From Chitinophagales bacterium (lineage in GTDB: Bacteria; Bacteroidota; Bacteroidia; Chitinophagales; Chitinophagaceae): a stretch of 64,000 bases of DNA. Position numbers and translations under genes: made by a program. The notes below the pieces were generated by a model that was not told the origin of the DNA, did no database searches, and worked only from the letters and a program-made list of their open reading frames with translations. Shown one piece after another: positions 53,161 through 61,726 of this stretch (within the stretch, counting starts at the first letter, position 1; each line of letters opens with the position of its first letter). The stretch is taken from positions 181,122-245,121 of the forward strand of contig JAAFIK010000001.1 of the NCBI GenBank assembly GCA_013298665.1, read 5' to 3'.

Positions 53161-55722
53161 TTAAAACATCCCCCCGATCAGTTGCTGGAGATCGGCCTCC
53201 GTTTTGATGAGTACATCCCTTGCTTTGCTGCCCTGTCCTGCCCCTACCACACCGGCTGCTTCCAGTTGATCCATGAGGCGCCCGGCGCGGTTGTAGCCGA
53301 GCTTCATGCGCCGCTGGAGCAGTGAGGTGCTGCCCACCTGACTGGTCACGATTAACCTTGCCGCGTCTTCAAATAAGGGGTCTTTATTGTTGATGTCAAA
53401 GTCTTTGCCCTCCATTTCCTTTTCATCCACATACTCGGGCAGCAGGAAGGCCTGTGGATAGCCCCGCTGGTCGCCGATATAAGCGGTAACCTTATCCACT
53501 TCCGGGGTATCCACGAAAGCGCATTGAAGGCGGACGAGTTCGCCGTTATAGCTGATGAGCATATCGCCCTTACCGATCAGTTGTTCTGCTCCACCCACAT
53601 CGAGAATGGTACGGCTGTCGATCTTGCTGCTTACTTTAAAAGCGATACGCGCGGGGAAGTTGGCTTTGATGGTACCGGTGATGATGTTGACTGATGGCCT
53701 TTGTGTGGCAATAATGAGGTGGATGCCGATGGCGCGGGCCAACTGGGCCAGGCGGGCAATGGGCATTTCCACTTCTTTGCCTGCGGTCATGATCAGGTCG
53801 GCAAACTCATCTACCACCAGCACAATAAATGGCAGGTACTGGTGGCCTTTTTCAGGGTTGAGTTTACGGGCCATAAACTTCTCGTTGTACTCGCGGATGT
53901 TGCGGCAGCCGGCTTCTTTGAGCAGGTCGTACCGGTTGTCCATCTCAATACACATCGCATTGAGTGTATGGATCACTTTCCTGGTATCGGTAATGATGGC
54001 TTCTTCTTCGCCGGGTAGTTTGGCTAAGAAGTGTTTTTCTATGGTGCGGTAGATGCTGAGCTCCACTTTTTTGGGATCTACGAGTACAAATTTGAGTTGT
54101 GAGGGGTGTTTTTTGTAGAGCAGGGATACGAGTATGGCATTAAGGCCCACAGATTTACCTTGTCCGGTGGCTCCGGCCATAAGCAGGTGCGGCATGCTCG
54201 CCAGGTCAACGATAAAGTTTTCGTTGTCGATCTTTTTACCGATGGCGATGGGCAGGGAAAAGGCGTTGTGCTGAAATTTTTCCGATGCCAGTAATGTTTT
54301 CATACTTACCACGGTCTTTTTGACATTGGGTACTTCTATACCAATGGTGCCTTTACCGGGTATGGGAGCAATGATGCGGATGCCCAATGCGGCAAGGCTG
54401 AGGGCGATATCGTCTTCAAGGTTTTTGATGCGGGAGATGCGCACCCCGGCTGCGGGTACAATTTCGTAGAGGGTAACCGTGGGGCCGATGGTGGCGGATA
54501 TTTTCTGTATGGTGATGTCGTAGTTTTTGAGGGTGTTGATGATCTGGTTTTTGTTGGTTTCGAGCTCTCCGGGATCCTGCACAATTTTTTCACTGCCATG
54601 ATTTTCGAGGAGGTCGAGTGTGGGGTATTTATAGTCGCGCAGATCGAGTATGGGGTCATAAGGAGCCCTTTCAGCCGCTTTGGCAGCAGGTGCGGTGAGA
54701 ATGGGTTCTTCTTCTATTATGGGATCGGGCACGGTTTTGATTTCCAGTTCCAGTGCCGGTATTTCTTCTTTTGGCCGGGGGGCAGGCTGTACTTCCGGTA
54801 TTGCGGGCAGGGGCAGTTCTGCTGCTTCATCAGGGAGGATCAGTGGCATATCCTCATCTGTTGCTGCGGCTGCTTTGGGCGGTTCTGGTTTGGCTTCCCT
54901 TTCAATGATCTGTATATCGTGGTTGAGCAGGGGATTGTCCTGCGGCGGAATCACGAGTATGCTGCCCTCTTCTTTGAGGCTGTTGGCTCTGGCTTGTGCA
55001 ATGTCTGCTTCATCGGGGTCGGGTGAATCGGCTTCAAGTTGTTCATCAACGGGCGTAGTGGTAATAACGGGTGTAGTGGTGAGGGGTTGTACGGCTTTTT
55101 TCTCCGGCAACCGGAAGGCGGGATTAAAGCGCCAGATGACATAGGCCAGTACGCCTGCCAGCAATACGCCGAGGGTGCCTACCTGTCCGATATGGAGGTA
55201 CATCCAGTCGCGGAGCATGTCGCCCACGGCACCACCCCAGGGAAAGGCTTTCTGCCCCAGCGCCACACTGGCGGCTACACTGATGAGGGGAAGTCCGAGT
55301 ACGAGGTACTTAATGTTCCGGCTAAGGGAGAACAGTTTTTTGCCGGCAAACAGGTTGACGCCGATGATGAAGAAAAAGGTACAGCAGAGATAGGCCGCGA
55401 TACCAAATCCTTTATAGATAAAAAAATGGGCGGTAAAGGCGCCGAGGGTACCGAGGAGGTTACTCACTTTGGTGTCGTTGCCAAGGAGCAGACGGTACCC
55501 GTTTTTGAATACTTTGTCCTGGTCTTCATCCCAGGTAAACAGGTAGGAGGTAAACGCAATAAACAGGAGGCATGCCACCAGCAGGCTCAGGGTGCCTGCG
55601 ATTTTATGCGTACGTTCATCTTTGAGCAGTTGGGTTACTTCTACCGTTTCTGCTTTTTCTTCTTTCAACGTATCAGGTGGGGGAGCCGCCTTCTTTTTGC
55701 CTGATTTAATTGTATTGGCCAT
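53161..55722 (-). CDS. ftsK: DNA translocase FtsK
   Basis: An 853-residue protein of division and chromosome segregation. N-terminal transmembrane helices (four, about 40-180), a charged linker rich in Pro and Glu (about 215-345), then the motor with Walker A 'MAGATGQGKSVGLN', Walker B 'FIVLVVDEFADLIM' and 'TQRPSVNIITGTIKANFPARIAF', and the C-terminal winged gamma domain ('LLQRRMKLGYNRAGRLMDQLE') that reads KOPS-type sites. Start: ATG at 55722, right after a -7 box; an upstream TTG is inside that promoter. Confidence 0.95.
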   Translation of the reverse strand: MANTIKSGKKKAAPPPDTLKEEKAETVEVTQLLKDERTHKIAGTLSLLVACLLFIAFTSYLFTWDEDQDKVFKNGYRLLLGNDTKVSNLLGTLGAFTAHFFIYKGFGIAAYLCCTFFFIIGVNLFAGKKLFSLSRNIKYLVLGLPLISVAASVALGQKAFPWGGAVGDMLRDWMYLHIGQVGTLGVLLAGVLAYVIWRFNPAFRLPEKKAVQPLTTTPVITTTPVDEQLEADSPDPDEADIAQARANSLKEEGSILVIPPQDNPLLNHDIQIIEREAKPEPPKAAAATDEDMPLILPDEAAELPLPAIPEVQPAPRPKEEIPALELEIKTVPDPIIEEEPILTAPAAKAAERAPYDPILDLRDYKYPTLDLLENHGSEKIVQDPGELETNKNQIINTLKNYDITIQKISATIGPTVTLYEIVPAAGVRISRIKNLEDDIALSLAALGIRIIAPIPGKGTIGIEVPNVKKTVVSMKTLLASEKFQHNAFSLPIAIGKKIDNENFIVDLASMPHLLMAGATGQGKSVGLNAILVSLLYKKHPSQLKFVLVDPKKVELSIYRTIEKHFLAKLPGEEEAIITDTRKVIHTLNAMCIEMDNRYDLLKEAGCRNIREYNEKFMARKLNPEKGHQYLPFIVLVVDEFADLIMTAGKEVEMPIARLAQLARAIGIHLIIATQRPSVNIITGTIKANFPARIAFKVSSKIDSRTILDVGGAEQLIGKGDMLISYNGELVRLQCAFVDTPEVDKVTAYIGDQRGYPQAFLLPEYVDEKEMEGKDFDINNKDPLFEDAARLIVTSQVGSTSLLQRRMKLGYNRAGRLMDQLEAAGVVGAGQGSKARDVLIKTEADLQQLIGGMF

Positions 55723-55728
55723 GGGCAA

Positions 55729-55736
55729 CAAAGATA
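55729..55736 (-). promoter_or_regulatory. -7 box TATCTTTG abutting the ftsK start codon
   Basis: TATCTTTG matches TAnnTTTG exactly and ends six bases before the ATG at 55722, predicting a leaderless or almost leaderless ftsK mRNA. No -33 TTG is evident at the usual distance. Confidence 0.45.
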
Positions 55737-55833
55737 AATAAAAGCGTGGGGTAAATGCACCCGGAAAAAAACGGGTTTTATTACCGGGGGTAACTGCAAG
55801 GATATTCCCCGGCAGGGGTTCCGCTTTTTTTTG

Positions 55834-55841
55834 TAGGTTTG
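55834..55841 (+). promoter_or_regulatory. -7 box TAGGTTTG overlapping the first possible histidine-kinase start
   Basis: TAGGTTTG fits TAnnTTTG and includes the TTG at 55839 that opens the longest frame. If this is the promoter, translation must begin further in, and the TTG at 55857 with a good signal peptide becomes the likely start. Confidence 0.35.
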
Positions 55842-57734
55842 AAAAAACTATCGGGTTTGAGAAAATGTCTTTTCTTTTTGATTGGCTGGTGTTTTACGTG
55901 GCCTGTTTTTGCACAGGCACCTGTACAGGATACCATTGATGTAGCCGCGATTGACGATTCGGTGTCTGTACTGCAGAAGGTGGCTTATTGGGTCAACAGC
56001 AACGGAACGGCAGCCGGACAGGATCCGGCGGAGATGGCCTGGAAGCCGCTGAGCGGGTTTAAAGAGCGCAGGGCCATCCCGGTAAACCTGGTGCCCAAAC
56101 TCATGTACCTGCGCTATCGTTTTAAAAACAGCGGTGCAGCAACAGACACGGTGTATATTGCCGCGGGACAGTTGTTCAGCGATATGCGCCTGTTTAAAAC
56201 CGGTGCTGATGGCCGGGCCCGGCTTTGGGATGATCTTTCCGCGTATGAAGGTTTTACCGCGATTGCCCTGGCACCCGGCGAAACAGCTACCTATTTCCAG
56301 GAACTCGAATTTGGCCGCAACCTTAAGAACTATATCTATCCTGTACTGATCAATAAGGAATACTTCGACATTTACCAGAAAGTAGTGTACAATGATGAGA
56401 TGACGCTGCGGATATCGGGGTTTGTACTCAGCGGGGTGTTGCTGATGATGATCCTTTTTATGGCGGCTAATTTTTACCTCAATAAGAAGAAGGAGTTTTT
56501 GTACAATGCGCTTTATTCGATCTGTATGTTTGGGCTGATCTTTATTTACCCGCTGCTGCTCCGCACTTCCGGCCGCTGGTATGTATTCTTCCTGAGTTAT
56601 CTCGATTTTATACTGCTGGGTGTGGGTACGATCTTTTATATAGCATTTACCCGTAAATTTTTAAATACCCGAACGGAATACCGGTTGCTGGAAAAAATAT
56701 TCAGGGTGGAGGAATTTATCATCCTCTGCATTGTGTTACTGTATTCTTTTATCCATTTCTTTACCCCCTATTTCTGGCTGGAAGACCTGCTGGAAACGCT
56801 GATGAAAGTACTGACGCTGGTACTGGGTATTGTATACATTGTGATTGCCCTCAAACAGCGGACAAGGCTGATGAATTACCTCGCCATCGGTAATGCGATC
56901 CTGATTGTTTTTGCCATCATTTCTTTTGTCCTGATCTCTTATAAGGGTAAACGCTACGGTGTGTTTACGAGTGCTTATTTTTATTACAGCATCGGTATCG
57001 TACTGGAAATTGTCTTTTTTATGCTTGGCCTGATCTATAAAAACCGTAAGGAATTGGTGGCCACCACCGAACAGCGTGAGGCGATGAAACTGGAAGCGGA
57101 GAAAAAGGAGTTTGAGGCCCGGCTGGCAGTGATCAAAGCGCAGCAGGAAGAGCGGGACCGCATCAGCGCAGATATGCACGACGACCTGGGTTCGGGTATG
57201 ACGGCTATCCGCCTCTTCAGTGAGCTGGCGAAAAAGAAGATTGATGCACAGCAGGTACCTGAGATCGACCGCATCTCTACTTATGCGAATGACTTACTGA
57301 ATAAAATGAATGCCATCATCTGGACGATGAGCAGCAGCAACGATAACCTGGGCAACCTCATTTCTTATATCCGCAGTTATGCGGTGGAGTATTTTGAGAA
57401 CACGGGTATTGATTGCCGGTTTACCATACCGGAAACGATACCACAGATTGACGTAGCGGGGGAAAAACGGCGGAACATTTTCCTTACCGTAAAGGAGACG
57501 CTGAACAATGCACTGAAGCATGCCCAATGTACTTTGGTACACATTGAATTCCGGCTGGTGGATAAAGGGGTGTTGCTGCTGATCCACGACAATGGCCGCG
57601 GTATTGACCTGAACAAACTCCGGGAATTTGGCAACGGGCTGAAGAACATGAAGAAAAGGATGGAGCGTATCGATTGCGAATTTACCATTGAAAACGATGA
57701 GGGAACCCTGGTGACGCTCCATTGCAAACTCTGA
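55839..57734 (+). CDS. Sensor histidine kinase with 7TM-DISM input module
   Basis: A 631-residue membrane kinase. Signal sequence, periplasmic DISMED2-like domain (about 35-190), seven transmembrane helices of the 7TM-DISM type (about 190-390), coiled coil (about 400-440), then a HisKA_3-type dimerisation helix 'RDRISADMHDDLGSGMTAIRLF' with His447, and HATPase with 'LNNALKHAQCTLVHIEF' and 'DNGRGID' plus 'GNGLKNMKKRME'. This is the LuxR-type partner class, yet no response regulator is adjacent. Start is uncertain: TTG at 55839 or TTG at 55857, as no ATG fits the signal peptide. Confidence 0.9.
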   Translation: MKKLSGLRKCLFFLIGWCFTWPVFAQAPVQDTIDVAAIDDSVSVLQKVAYWVNSNGTAAGQDPAEMAWKPLSGFKERRAIPVNLVPKLMYLRYRFKNSGAATDTVYIAAGQLFSDMRLFKTGADGRARLWDDLSAYEGFTAIALAPGETATYFQELEFGRNLKNYIYPVLINKEYFDIYQKVVYNDEMTLRISGFVLSGVLLMMILFMAANFYLNKKKEFLYNALYSICMFGLIFIYPLLLRTSGRWYVFFLSYLDFILLGVGTIFYIAFTRKFLNTRTEYRLLEKIFRVEEFIILCIVLLYSFIHFFTPYFWLEDLLETLMKVLTLVLGIVYIVIALKQRTRLMNYLAIGNAILIVFAIISFVLISYKGKRYGVFTSAYFYYSIGIVLEIVFFMLGLIYKNRKELVATTEQREAMKLEAEKKEFEARLAVIKAQQEERDRISADMHDDLGSGMTAIRLFSELAKKKIDAQQVPEIDRISTYANDLLNKMNAIIWTMSSSNDNLGNLISYIRSYAVEYFENTGIDCRFTIPETIPQIDVAGEKRRNIFLTVKETLNNALKHAQCTLVHIEFRLVDKGVLLLIHDNGRGIDLNKLREFGNGLKNMKKRMERIDCEFTIENDEGTLVTLHCKL

Positions 57735-57736
57735 CC

Positions 57737-58114
57737 TTATCTTCTCTGGGTGAACGCCAACAGCATACATACCCAGCCTGCTATCAACGCCACCCCACCC
57801 AATGGGGTAATGGCGCCTACCCAACTGAACCGGGCCGGCAGCAAACAAAGCAGGTACAACGATCCACTGAATACTATCATGCCGCTGATAAAGAGGTTGC
57901 CGCTCCAGCGCAGCCACCGGGCCGTACCCTGCTGGTAAAGGATACCAACGGCAAGCAGGGCAAAGACGTGGTAAAACTGGTAGCGTACACCCGTTTCAAA
58001 AACCTGAATGGCTGCTGGTGGCAGAAACTGTTTCAAACCGTGCGCGGCAAAAGCACCGAGGGCAACGGAGAGTGCGCCGGTGAGGGCTGCTGTTTTGAGA
58101 AATGGTCTGTGCAT
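57737..58114 (-). CDS. DUF423 membrane protein
   Basis: A 125-residue protein with four transmembrane helices, DUF423 family: 'LGAFAAHGLKQFLPPAAIQVFETGVRYQFYHVFALLA' (AFAAHGLK and ETGVRYQFYH are the fixed points) and 'GAITPLGGVALIAGWV'. Function is unknown. The ATG at 58114 is the family start; the frame stays open upstream through the tandem repeat at 58133, but that part is repeat-encoded and unlike the family. Confidence 0.9.
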   Translation of the reverse strand: MHRPFLKTAALTGALSVALGAFAAHGLKQFLPPAAIQVFETGVRYQFYHVFALLAVGILYQQGTARWLRWSGNLFISGMIVFSGSLYLLCLLPARFSWVGAITPLGGVALIAGWVCMLLAFTQRR

Positions 58115-58132
58115 AACAGGATGCAAGTTAGT

Positions 58133-58276
58133 ACTTAGTAGCAGGATAAAAAGCAGCAGGTAGCAGGAGGAGCAATACTTAGTAGCAGGATAAGAAGTAG
58201 CAGGTAGCAGAAGGAGCAATACTTCGTAGCAGGATAAGAAGTAGCAGGTAGCAGGACACGCGCTGTCTCTTGCTAC
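58133..58276. repeat. 44-bp tandem repeat, about 2.8 copies
   Basis: Copies at 58133-58176, 58177-58220 (41 of 44 identical) and 58221 to about 58256, each starting ACTTAGTAGCAGGATAA (third: ACTTCGTAGC). The right flank GCGCTGTCTCTTGC is also shared with an inverted relative at 63425-63462. It lies between aroK and the DUF423 gene on the aroK downstream side. No spacer diversity, so not a CRISPR. Confidence 0.85.
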
Positions 58277-58287
58277 GCCCATCCTTG

Positions 58288-58794
58288 TTACACAATACCA
58301 GGTAAGGTTTTTAGCGAGTCGTTCTGCAGTTCACTTACCGGAAGGGTAATCTGTGCCTTACGATACCAGTCGATCCGTTGTGCGAGGCGGCCGGTGATAA
58401 AGTCAACCAGTTTGCCGGGGGGAATATCGTTGAGGAGGGGGCGCTTTTTCCTGGCAGTACTGAGGCGACGGGCAAGGAGTTCGGGACTGGCTTCCAGGAA
58501 AACAGTGATACCGGATGTATTCATGAGGTGCATATTGTTGTCAAAACAGGGGAGTCCGCCACCGGTAGAGATGATGGCTTTTTCTTCGGCCATGAGCCGG
58601 GTGATGACCGCGCGTTCCTGCTGCCGGAACCAGGCTTCTCCTTTTTCTTCAAAAATCTGACTGATGGGCATACCGGCCATTTCTTCCACGAGGTCGTCGG
58701 TTTCAAAAAAGGGGAGCTGGTAAGCAGCAGCCCAGCGTCTGCCCCAGTAGGATTTACCGGCACCCATAAAGCCAACAAGGTAAATTTTCTGCAC
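58288..58794 (-). CDS. aroK: Shikimate kinase
   Basis: A 168-residue nucleoside-kinase-fold enzyme phosphorylating shikimate in aromatic amino acid synthesis. P-loop 'GFMGAGKSYWGRR' at about 8-20, shikimate-binding Asp in 'FETDDLVEEMAG', 'GEAWFRQQERAVI' and the GGG loop 'ISTGGGLPCF'. The start is GTG at 58794, giving the standard first residues before the P-loop. No other aro gene is nearby. The gene below (58827) starts 32 bases upstream on the same strand side, so co-transcription is possible. Confidence 0.95.
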   Translation of the reverse strand: MQKIYLVGFMGAGKSYWGRRWAAAYQLPFFETDDLVEEMAGMPISQIFEEKGEAWFRQQERAVITRLMAEEKAIISTGGGLPCFDNNMHLMNTSGITVFLEASPELLARRLSTARKKRPLLNDIPPGKLVDFITGRLAQRIDWYRKAQITLPVSELQNDSLKTLPGIV

Positions 58795-58826
58795 GTTCCG
58801 GAAGATTGTTGGTAAAACTGTCGGGG

Positions 58827-59468
58827 TTAATTTTTTCTTTTAAAATCACCCCGCTTCCAGGCTTTGATGAACTCTGACCAGGCGAAGGGATTGAAGATGT
58901 TCTGCGGTGGCGCCTGCCCGGCATAATAGGCCTTGGCTGCGTTTGTACGGAGGTAGTTACTGGTCACTTCCCGGCCATCGGTGGGTAAGGTCGCCATCAG
59001 CATCCTGCGTTTGGTGGCATCGTTGTTTTTCCGTGCTGTAGTGATATCATCGTCTGGTATCTGGGTATTGATGAAGTCGCGTTCAAACTGCTGGCGGGTA
59101 GGCCGCGGTTTGAGAATGGTCGCGGGAAGGTAAACGGTATCGGTAACCATCAACTGAATGATGCTGTGCTGGTTGCCTTCGAGGTTGTGGGGAATGTTGA
59201 CAAGCTTGGCTTTGTAGCCGATGCTGGTAAACTCCACCTGGTCGCCCTTGAGTACCACAATGCTGAAAACGCCCTGGTTGTTGGTGACGGTACCCCTGTT
59301 CTGCCCCTTCACCACCACACTTACCGATGGAATACCCTTGAGGCTGTCTGCTGTCATTACCACGCCATAGAGTTGTACCACGGAATCTTTTACCGACTCA
59401 AACTGGGCATGAGCGAATACGGGTGTGAGCAGGGCGGTTATCAAAATATATCGTAAAAATGACTTCAT
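58827..59468 (-). CDS. Exported carboxypeptidase-regulatory-like domain protein
   Basis: A 213-residue protein with signal peptide (ending FAHAQ), a carboxypeptidase-regulatory-like domain (about 33-110, 'QLYGVVMTADSLKGIPSVSVVVKG' and 'TNNQGVFSIVVLKGDQVEFTSIGYK' in short form) and a C-terminal helical, charged part with 'QQFERDFINTQIPDDDITTARKNND'. Typical of Bacteroidota proteins without known function. It precedes aroK on the same strand, 32 bases away, perhaps by chance. Confidence 0.82.
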   Translation of the reverse strand: MKSFLRYILITALLTPVFAHAQFESVKDSVVQLYGVVMTADSLKGIPSVSVVVKGQNRGTVTNNQGVFSIVVLKGDQVEFTSIGYKAKLVNIPHNLEGNQHSIIQLMVTDTVYLPATILKPRPTRQQFERDFINTQIPDDDITTARKNNDATKRRMLMATLPTDGREVTSNYLRTNAAKAYYAGQAPPQNIFNPFAWSEFIKAWKRGDFKRKN

Positions 59469-59612
59469 GCTTTGGTATATGAGTGATCGTATGCCGAAAT
59501 GAGGATAAAAATACTAAAGATTCCTTTCCGTGTTCCTGATTTAATAAACAAAGTAACAGCCTCAATGGTTAATTTTACCGCGAATATGTTTTTTTAACAA
59601 ATAATTGCACGG

Positions 59613-60707
59613 ATGACAACGGAAGATATACGTAAGGCGCTCAGTAATGTTCAGGAACCCGATCTTGGAAAAGACCTCATTACCCTGAACATGGTTAAAG
59701 ATATTGTGGTGGATGGTGATGTGGTATCATTTACCGTGGTACTGACCACCCCTGCCTGCCCGATGAAAGACATGATCCGCAGTGCCTGTGAAAATGCCGT
59801 GAAGTTACTGGTGAACAAACAGGCACAGGTTGCGGTCAACTTTACCGCGAATACAAGCAGCAACCGTAAGGACAATGGCCAGGTATTGGCCGGGGTTAAA
59901 AATATTATTGCCGTGGTGAGTGGGAAAGGCGGTGTGGGTAAGAGTACCATTGCTACAAACCTGGCATTGGCACTGTCGAAAGGCGGGGCTTCCGTGGGGC
60001 TGATGGATGCTGATATTTATGGGCCAAGTGCGCATATTATGTTTGGCATCAGGGGCGAAAGACCGCTGATGAAGGAAAATGGCGAAAAAGGGTTGATTGT
60101 ACCGATTGAAAAGTATGGGATAAAAGTGATGAGTATCGGTTTGCTGATTGATGAAAAGCAGGCGGTGGTATGGCGCGGACCGATGGTGAGCAGCGCGATA
60201 CGCCAGTTTGTGAGTGATGTGGACTGGGGCGAACTGGACTATCTCGTGATTGACATGCCCCCGGGTACAGGCGATATTCACCTGACGATCGTGCAATCGG
60301 TACCGGTTACGGGTGTGATTGTGGTGACCACTCCGCAGACGGTGGCGCTGGCAGATGCAAAGAAAGGGATTGCCATGTTTGGGCAGGCACAACTGAAGGT
60401 GCCGGTGATCGGGCTGGTAGAGAACATGAGTTATTTTGTACCTGCTGAATTGCCTGATAACCGGTATTATATTTTTGGGAAAGACGGCGGCAGGCATCTT
60501 GCGGATGAGTTTGACATCCCCTTCCTGGGTCAGATACCATTGGTACAAAGCATCCGTGAGGGGGGAGACAGCGGGGTACCCATCATGGCGGGTACGGATA
60601 CGGTAACCCAGCAGGCTTTTATTGATTTTGCGGGCAAGGCGGCGCGTGGTATCGCCATGCGCAATGCCAATATGGCGCCAACGGTTATACAGGAAGTGGC
60701 GGTTTAG
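59613..60707 (+). CDS. mrp: Mrp/NBP35 Fe-S carrier ATPase
   Basis: A 364-residue P-loop ATPase: N-terminal MIP18/DUF59-like domain (about 1-80, 'TTPACPMKD'), deviant Walker A 'GKGGVGKST' (104-112), 'MPPGTGDIHLT' and a C-terminal region. The paired CxxC after 'ENMSYF' that classical ApbC proteins use to hold the cluster is absent; here 'ENMSYFVPAELPDNRYYIFG' contains no Cys. As far as I recall this is common in Bacteroidota Mrp, so cluster binding, if any, must use other residues. Length normal. Confidence 0.93.
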   Translation: MTTEDIRKALSNVQEPDLGKDLITLNMVKDIVVDGDVVSFTVVLTTPACPMKDMIRSACENAVKLLVNKQAQVAVNFTANTSSNRKDNGQVLAGVKNIIAVVSGKGGVGKSTIATNLALALSKGGASVGLMDADIYGPSAHIMFGIRGERPLMKENGEKGLIVPIEKYGIKVMSIGLLIDEKQAVVWRGPMVSSAIRQFVSDVDWGELDYLVIDMPPGTGDIHLTIVQSVPVTGVIVVTTPQTVALADAKKGIAMFGQAQLKVPVIGLVENMSYFVPAELPDNRYYIFGKDGGRHLADEFDIPFLGQIPLVQSIREGGDSGVPIMAGTDTVTQQAFIDFAGKAARGIAMRNANMAPTVIQEVAV

Positions 60708-60754
60708 CGTAATGTTTTTTACGAGGGCTGCTGTTTTTACATAAGTACTGCATC

Positions 60755-61678
60755 ATGACCAATCCAATCAACTGTTTACTGGCTTCCCTGCTGCTGGCCT
60801 GTCATTCGCCAAAGCCCGCAGCAAAAACGGCTGCCGTCAACAATACTGCCATCGCTATGCCCGCTGTATTTGATAAAGAAGGTCACCGGGGTTGCCGGGG
60901 GCTCATGCCCGAAAATACCATCCCGGCCATGCTCAATGCGCTTCAGCTTGGGGTGACTACCCTTGAAATGGATGTATGTGTAACCAGTGATAACCGGTTG
61001 GTGCTTTCACACGAGCCTTTTTTTAACCACGAAATCAGCACCAGGCCAGACGGGCAACGGGTGGAGGAAAAGGACGAAAAAGCATACAATATTTACCGGA
61101 TGTCTTATGCGGAGGTACAGCGTTTTGATGTGGGACTGAAACCTCATCCGCGTTTCCCGCGGCAGCAAAAGCTGAAAGTGGTAAAGCCGCTGCTTGCTGA
61201 CTTGTTCGATACCGTGAAAACGTATATGATGAGCAGCCGGAGGGCTTTTCCTTATTTTAATATTGAGATCAAATCACTGCCGGAAACGGATAATATTTTT
61301 CACCCGGCTCCCCCGGTATTTGCCGACCTGTTGCTGCGTCTTATCCGGGAGAAGGAGATGGATGCCAATGTCATCATCCAGTCGTTCGACAGGCGCCCAT
61401 TGCAATACATTCACCAACAGCAACCACAGGTGCCATTAGCATTACTGGTAGAAGACACGGATACCACTGCTTTTACCGGGCAACTGCAGCAACTTGGCTT
61501 TACACCGGCCATATACAGTCCGCATTACTCGCTCGTAACACCTGCTCTTGTAGAGCAATGCCATGAAAAGGGGGTGCGACTGGTGCCCTGGACGGTCAAT
61601 ACAAAGGCGGATATCGAACGGCTGAAGGCCATGGGTGTGGATGGTATCATCAGCGATTACCCGGACTTGTTTGAATAA
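60755..61678 (+). CDS. Glycerophosphodiester phosphodiesterase lipoprotein
   Basis: A 307-residue TIM-barrel enzyme. The short signal sequence with lipobox LLLAC predicts a lipoprotein. Catalytic motifs 'HRGCRGLMPENTIPAM' (the His and Glu pair) and 'LEMDVCVTSDNRLVLSHEP' are intact, followed by 'IEIKSLP' and the second His in the middle, with 'GVRLVPWTVNTKADIERLKAMGVDGIISDYP' (short core VPWTVN and DGIISDYP) at the end. It hydrolyses glycerophosphodiesters to glycerol-3-phosphate and an alcohol. Confidence 0.94.
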   Translation: MTNPINCLLASLLLACHSPKPAAKTAAVNNTAIAMPAVFDKEGHRGCRGLMPENTIPAMLNALQLGVTTLEMDVCVTSDNRLVLSHEPFFNHEISTRPDGQRVEEKDEKAYNIYRMSYAEVQRFDVGLKPHPRFPRQQKLKVVKPLLADLFDTVKTYMMSSRRAFPYFNIEIKSLPETDNIFHPAPPVFADLLLRLIREKEMDANVIIQSFDRRPLQYIHQQQPQVPLALLVEDTDTTAFTGQLQQLGFTPAIYSPHYSLVTPALVEQCHEKGVRLVPWTVNTKADIERLKAMGVDGIISDYPDLFE

Positions 61679-61726
61679 GCCGGATGTCATTTCCCTGTTA
61701 TTTTTGATGGTTGCGTTTACTGCCGA

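Noticed and set aside
54680..55704. Long open frames antisense to ftsK
   Set aside because: They follow the codon bias shadow of the ftsK linker, are Gly/Ser or Phe/Gly rich and have no family signature.
58133..58276. Considered as a CRISPR array
   Set aside because: Units follow without distinct spacers and no cas gene is present.
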